Source: Smittium mucronatum
Taxonomy: Eukaryota; Kickxellomycota; Harpellomycetes; Harpellales; Legeriomycetaceae
Length of the DNA: 10,963 nucleotides
Reading direction: 5' to 3'
Assembly: GCA_001953115.1 (NCBI GenBank)
Contig: LSSL01000381.1
Coordinates: forward strand, 8,836 to 19,798
Of this stretch, positions 7,719 to 10,963 are shown one piece after another. The first letter of the stretch is position 1; each line of letters starts with the position of its first letter. Below the pieces are notes generated by a model. That model was given only the letters and a program-made list of their open reading frames with translations, was not told the DNA's origin and ran no database searches. Made by a program: the position numbers and the translations under genes.

Positions 7719-8549
7719 TCCGAAATTATTCAAATTATCTTCATTTATTAAAAAACATCCCCAAAAGCAATATCATTTTGATATATCTAATTCAAGAAAT
7801 TAAATTATGATTATATATTCTTTTATAAACCATTTTATAATTTTATTAGCCCAATAGATTATTAATACATATAAAAAACAAAACTATAGGTTAAACATAC
7901 CGAAGAAAAAACATTTTCAGATCACAAAAGATCATCTTATTTTCACCATTAGTAACTAGTTAGGAGTAAAAAAAAAATTTACAAGGTAATTGCACTCAAA
8001 AAAAAATTAATATGAAGATTATATTATTTTTTTTATTTAAAAAACATGATTATAAAAGGTTAAATATTCAAATCAAGCCTATTTATAAATTTAAAAGATT
8101 TAATAATCACATCAAAGCTGATTTATTAATCCACAGGGCGCATTAGGTAAATCCAAACCAATTTTCGTCATTTAGGTTTAAATCAAAAGCTTCTTGATTA
8201 AATCCAAGCCATTTTTACCGATGATTTTTTTAAATTGGTTAATTGGATCACTTATTTATTTCTCTTATTTAATCTTAAAAATTATAAAATTTACATAAGC
8301 ATTAAAATTATTTTCACAAAAAAAACAAATCATCCTTATTTATGCCTTTTTTTAAACTTTTTTTAAATAAATAAAAAAAACAAGAAGGCCAGTAAGATTT
8401 TTTTAAATCATATTTATCATTAACATGGCAAAAATAAAATATTTTATGGATTAATATAACCACGATTAAAAAAAATGTATTTTTGATGTCATCTCTCTTA
8501 TTCTTAAATAAAAAGATTATTCACAATTAAATTAAATAATATATCATTT

Positions 8550-10187
8550 ATGCTGAAAAACTGAAAACAAGTTGATAATACCGATTATACTCAGAAAATC
8601 GATATATTGGAAGTTTCATACACCAAAAGTTTAGATGGAGTTAAATATAAGGGTTTCAAATCCAAAAAAAGTGATTTTTTAGGTAGCTTGGGCGACGTGA
8701 AGATATTAAAACCCCATTTAAATGGAATCAACACCTATTCATATACTGACTACTTAGAAAACTGCATTCTTAAAGAATTTAAATTTGAAAAGGATAAAAT
8801 ATTTAGTCTTTATGTATTGGGATGTAAACCGAAAACAATAAAAGGTTCTTTTGATTCAGAGGGATCAATACTAGGAATAAAAAAAATTTACATAACAATC
8901 GACAAATGCAAAAGAAAATTGGTAAAAAAATGTTTAATTTCTACAGATAATCTTGAAATGCAATGTAAAAAACTTTCGTAAAACCAAAACCTCGGTGGAG
9001 CATATATAGCTGATTATCAATCAGAAATTTATAAGATTGGATATATTGTGACATCTAAAAGGCTATTAGAACTATTTTGAAATCTGTAAATTTACATATA
9101 TACTCAACATTTAGAATGTTAAAATAAAGATATACTACAATAGTCACCGCATTTACTGAAAAAAATCAAAAAAATTCACCCGTAGCGATAGATGTTACAA
9201 AAAATGACGATTTTACTCCATACCTGTGGATTTTTATCACCCCGAAAACCGAGCTTAATAAAATTTGTTTTAGCTAGAATTCAAATATTTTAACCTCAAA
9301 CTCAGACTCATCTGAAGCGATTTCTAATTAGAATAAGATGTTTGATTATAAAATGAGCAGAACTAATTGCTGGTATCATGTATCAAAAAAAATAATTTTA
9401 CATCCTTAATACCGATAAAAAAATTACAAAAATGATTCAGATATGATTTTTAAAGGATGCAACTTATCCCCACAAAAAAAAAACTCAAAATTTTGAAAAA
9501 ATTGTTGAAATTGAAATGGTCTCAAACAACTAGGATAAATGATATAATTGTGAAAATTGGTGAAAATTACTTTTAAAAATACCCTAACTGAAATGAAAGC
9601 TTCAATTTATTTTCAAATATAAAAATAAAGCACTGTAAAGGCTCAATAGAGCAATTAAAGACAAATCCATTGAATGGAATAAAATATCATTAATATAATT
9701 CATAGATATTACTAAAAAATAATCAAATAATCTTCAGAATTTTACATTCCAAGATTTGATTTGATTTACTATAATGGATTATCTGAGAAAAAAGGCTGAG
9801 ATTTTATTTATTTTTTATTTGGCATATTATTTTGAAAATCAAGTATATTTGGTACCAGAAAAAGTGGTAGATGGTATAACTTTGAATATTTTAAGAGATA
9901 TATTCGTATGTCATTTTTTTTCAAGCTTAGATTAAATGGTGGAAGTATTTAAAGGCTTTTTTTTTTTTTGCAAAAAATAATATAAATAAGTAAAAATATT
10001 TGTATTTTTCTTGATTCAATCATTTAAAGAAGAAGAAATTTCAGCGCATTTAACATCTTCTTCTGAAATTCGGAAAAAAGACTTGATAAATATCACTTTG
10101 ATGCAAGGAAGAAGAAACCCAAAAAGACCAAAAAGAAAAATTAAAGAACACCAGCACCAGCGGAGTTTAATAAATATTTTTATTTAA
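8550..10187 (+). pseudogene. Decayed Mutator-like (MULE) transposase gene
   Basis: Relic of a DNA-transposon transposase, about 540 codons from ATG 8550 to TAA 10185-10187, close to a usual MULE length. The motif order survives. Frame A: YKGFKSKK and KPHLNG (possible eroded N-terminal zinc finger, 8640-8730); LGCKPKTIKG (8817-8846); GYIVTSKRLLELF (9039-9077). Frame C: NLHIYSTFRMLK (9089-9124), where MULEs have a conserved LHxDxTYK; PVAIDVTKNDDFTPYLWIF (9179-9235); DSSEAIS (9305-9325); and CWYHV (9368-9382), the CxxH signature. Frame A again: LNRAIKDKS (9642-9668), VYLVPEK (9843-9863) and a basic tail GRRNPKRPKRK (10107-10139) like the GRPKKAKKAL endings of MULEs. Breaks include TGA 8562, TAA 8979, a frame change near 9078, TAA 9125, TAG 9275 and 9326, and many stops beyond 9407. 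The SWIM zinc finger expected before the tail is not visible. Confidence 0.82.
8550..10187 (+). mobile_element. Remnant of a MULE DNA transposon (ends undefined)
   Basis: The interval is the recognisable transposase part only; the real element would extend into the AT-rich flanks. I looked for matching inverted ends and a 9-11 bp target duplication on both sides and found none that stand out, so decay or mutation has probably erased them. The element cannot move by itself, since its only gene is broken. Confidence 0.65.
8565..8981 (+). pseudogene. Longest surviving open segment of the MULE relic (N-terminal part)
   Basis: This frame is free of stops for 138 codons between TGA 8562-8564 and TAA 8979-8981, far longer than chance would give at this AT content. 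The frame continues unchanged after the TAA (NLGGAYIADYQSE...) until TGA 9078, so the TAA is a single nonsense change inside the transposase. Gene finders using a TTG at 8607 would report 124 aa as a separate hypothetical protein; that would be a mis-call. Confidence 0.75.
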
Positions 10188-10593
10188 TTTTAAATATAAA
10201 TACTAATAAATAAATTTGAATCAACAGAAATTTGCGCGAATATAGTATATATAAAGTATTTCTTTTTATCTAATAATCAATCAACTTGTTTTGAGTTTAA
10301 TCTAAAAATAAAACAAATTAAAACCAAAGAATTAAAAGATAATGGCTTTTTATCAAAAAAAAAAAAATAATAATCATATTATAATCCGCCTATTTCATAG
10401 TGAATTCTTGATTGTACTTTTTTGTTATTGAATATAATAGACAGGTCGTATACTTTTCTATGATATATAAAATAATTTAAACATAGTTATTATAATAAAT
10501 AGATCATATTAAAATGAATTTTTTGACTTATTCTAGCAAAAAAAAGCAAAATTAGATTTGAATTTTACATTGTAATAAATAATAGTGTGCTAT
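10188..10593. other. AT-rich flank between the MULE relic and the microsatellite
   Basis: No ORF, RNA gene or repeat is supported. It contains an A13 run near 10355 and scattered TATA-like sequence. The right end of the transposon should lie here, but no terminal repeat was recognised. Confidence 0.6.
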
Positions 10594-10963
10594 ATACATA
10601 CATACATACATACATACATACATACATACATACATACATACATACATACATACATACATACATACATACATACATACATACATACATACATACATACATA
10701 CATACATACATACATACATACATACATACATACATACATACATACATACATACATACATACATACATACATACATACATACATACATACATACATACATA
10801 CATACATACATACATACATACATACATACATACATACATACATACATACATACATACATACATACATACATACATACATACATACATACATACATACATA
10901 CATACATACATACATACATACATACATACATACATACATACATACATACATACATACATACAT
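10594..10963. repeat. Perfect ATAC tetranucleotide microsatellite, about 92 units
   Basis: Every base equals the one four positions later from 10594 to the window end (370 bases, no interruption). The repeat is open in all frames because the 12-base codon cycle lacks stops: Met-Tyr-Val-Cys on the minus strand, His-Thr-Tyr-Ile on the plus strand. The long ORFs called here are therefore artefacts. The window ends inside the array, so the true length is unknown. Confidence 0.98.

Larger units (their letters stand above)
7355..8549. other. AT-rich region with hairpin, G-run and degenerate repeats
   Basis: No intact gene. It contains a perfect hairpin (7400-7417), a run of 13 G (7706-7718) and three similar copies of a short motif, AAATC(C)AAGCC followed by A/T (near 8070, 8149 and 8200). 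A broken protein-like frame (NNIGTFHNIDNNISVFGKL) lies near 7440-7505. The 5' flank of the MULE relic falls here; no terminal inverted repeat was recognised. Confidence 0.55.

Noticed and set aside
9010..9024. CTGATT/AATCAG hairpin
   Set aside because: It is a 6-bp stem inside the transposase relic's coding frame; most likely coincidental.
8550..10187. Alternative genetic code with TAA/TAG read as Gln, which would keep parts of the relic open
   Set aside because: CTU1 and SLD5 end at TAG and TAA where their families end and contain no internal TAA/TAG. The relic also has a TGA and frame shifts.
9774..10187. A two-exon small gene with a histone-fold-like helix pattern (9774-9905 joined to about 10030)
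   Set aside because: No AG acceptor keeps the frame after the GTATGT at 9906, and both parts fit the C-terminal portion of the MULE transposase relic better.
10552..10963. Three minus-strand ORFs of 121-135 aa made of Met-Tyr-Val-Cys repeats
   Set aside because: They are translations of the ATAC microsatellite, which has no stop codon in any frame; not genes.
10594..10963. Telomere repeat
   Set aside because: ATAC/GTAT lacks the G-rich strand typical of telomeres and resembles an ordinary microsatellite.

Overview
This window looks like a whole short contig from the nuclear genome of an AT-rich eukaryote. The genes have short spliceosomal introns (70 to 120 nt, GT..AG). A fungus, perhaps an early-diverging AT-rich lineage, is the most natural fit, but nothing here proves the phylum. 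Both ends run out in low-complexity DNA: 22 T at the left and 370 bases of perfect ATAC repeat at the right, so the contig probably stops where assembly failed. The standard genetic code fits: the two intact genes end at TAG and TAA exactly where their families end.

Left third (1-3360): two conserved housekeeping genes in convergent orientation. CTU1/NCS6 (+, two exons, 386 aa) is the sulfur-inserting enzyme of cytosolic tRNA 2-thiolation. SLD5/GINS4 (-, five exons, 306 aa) is a subunit of the GINS replication-helicase complex. Their stop codons are 337 bases apart and their candidate poly(A) signals cross, so the 3' UTRs may overlap in antisense. CTU1 exon 2 is strikingly GC-rich compared with everything else. 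SLD5 has an acidic N-terminal extension and a small upstream ORF. The two functions are unrelated and there is no sign of joint action.

Middle (3360-8549): about 5 kb of very AT-rich DNA without an intact gene. It holds simple repeats, a 13-G run, one small GC-rich island with stem-forming potential (4695-4752), and several stop-free protein-like stretches I could not identify (4363-4551, 5700-5933, 6844-7041, 7130-7351).

Right (8550-10187): the main discovery is a dead Mutator-like (MULE) transposase gene, full length but broken by stops and frameshifts. Its order of motifs is still readable from N-terminus to basic C-terminal tail. The conserved aspartate in the first MULE block is changed to tyrosine. 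Terminal inverted repeats were not found. After it come about 400 bases of AT-rich DNA and then the ATAC microsatellite. No CRISPR, rRNA or tRNA gene was found.
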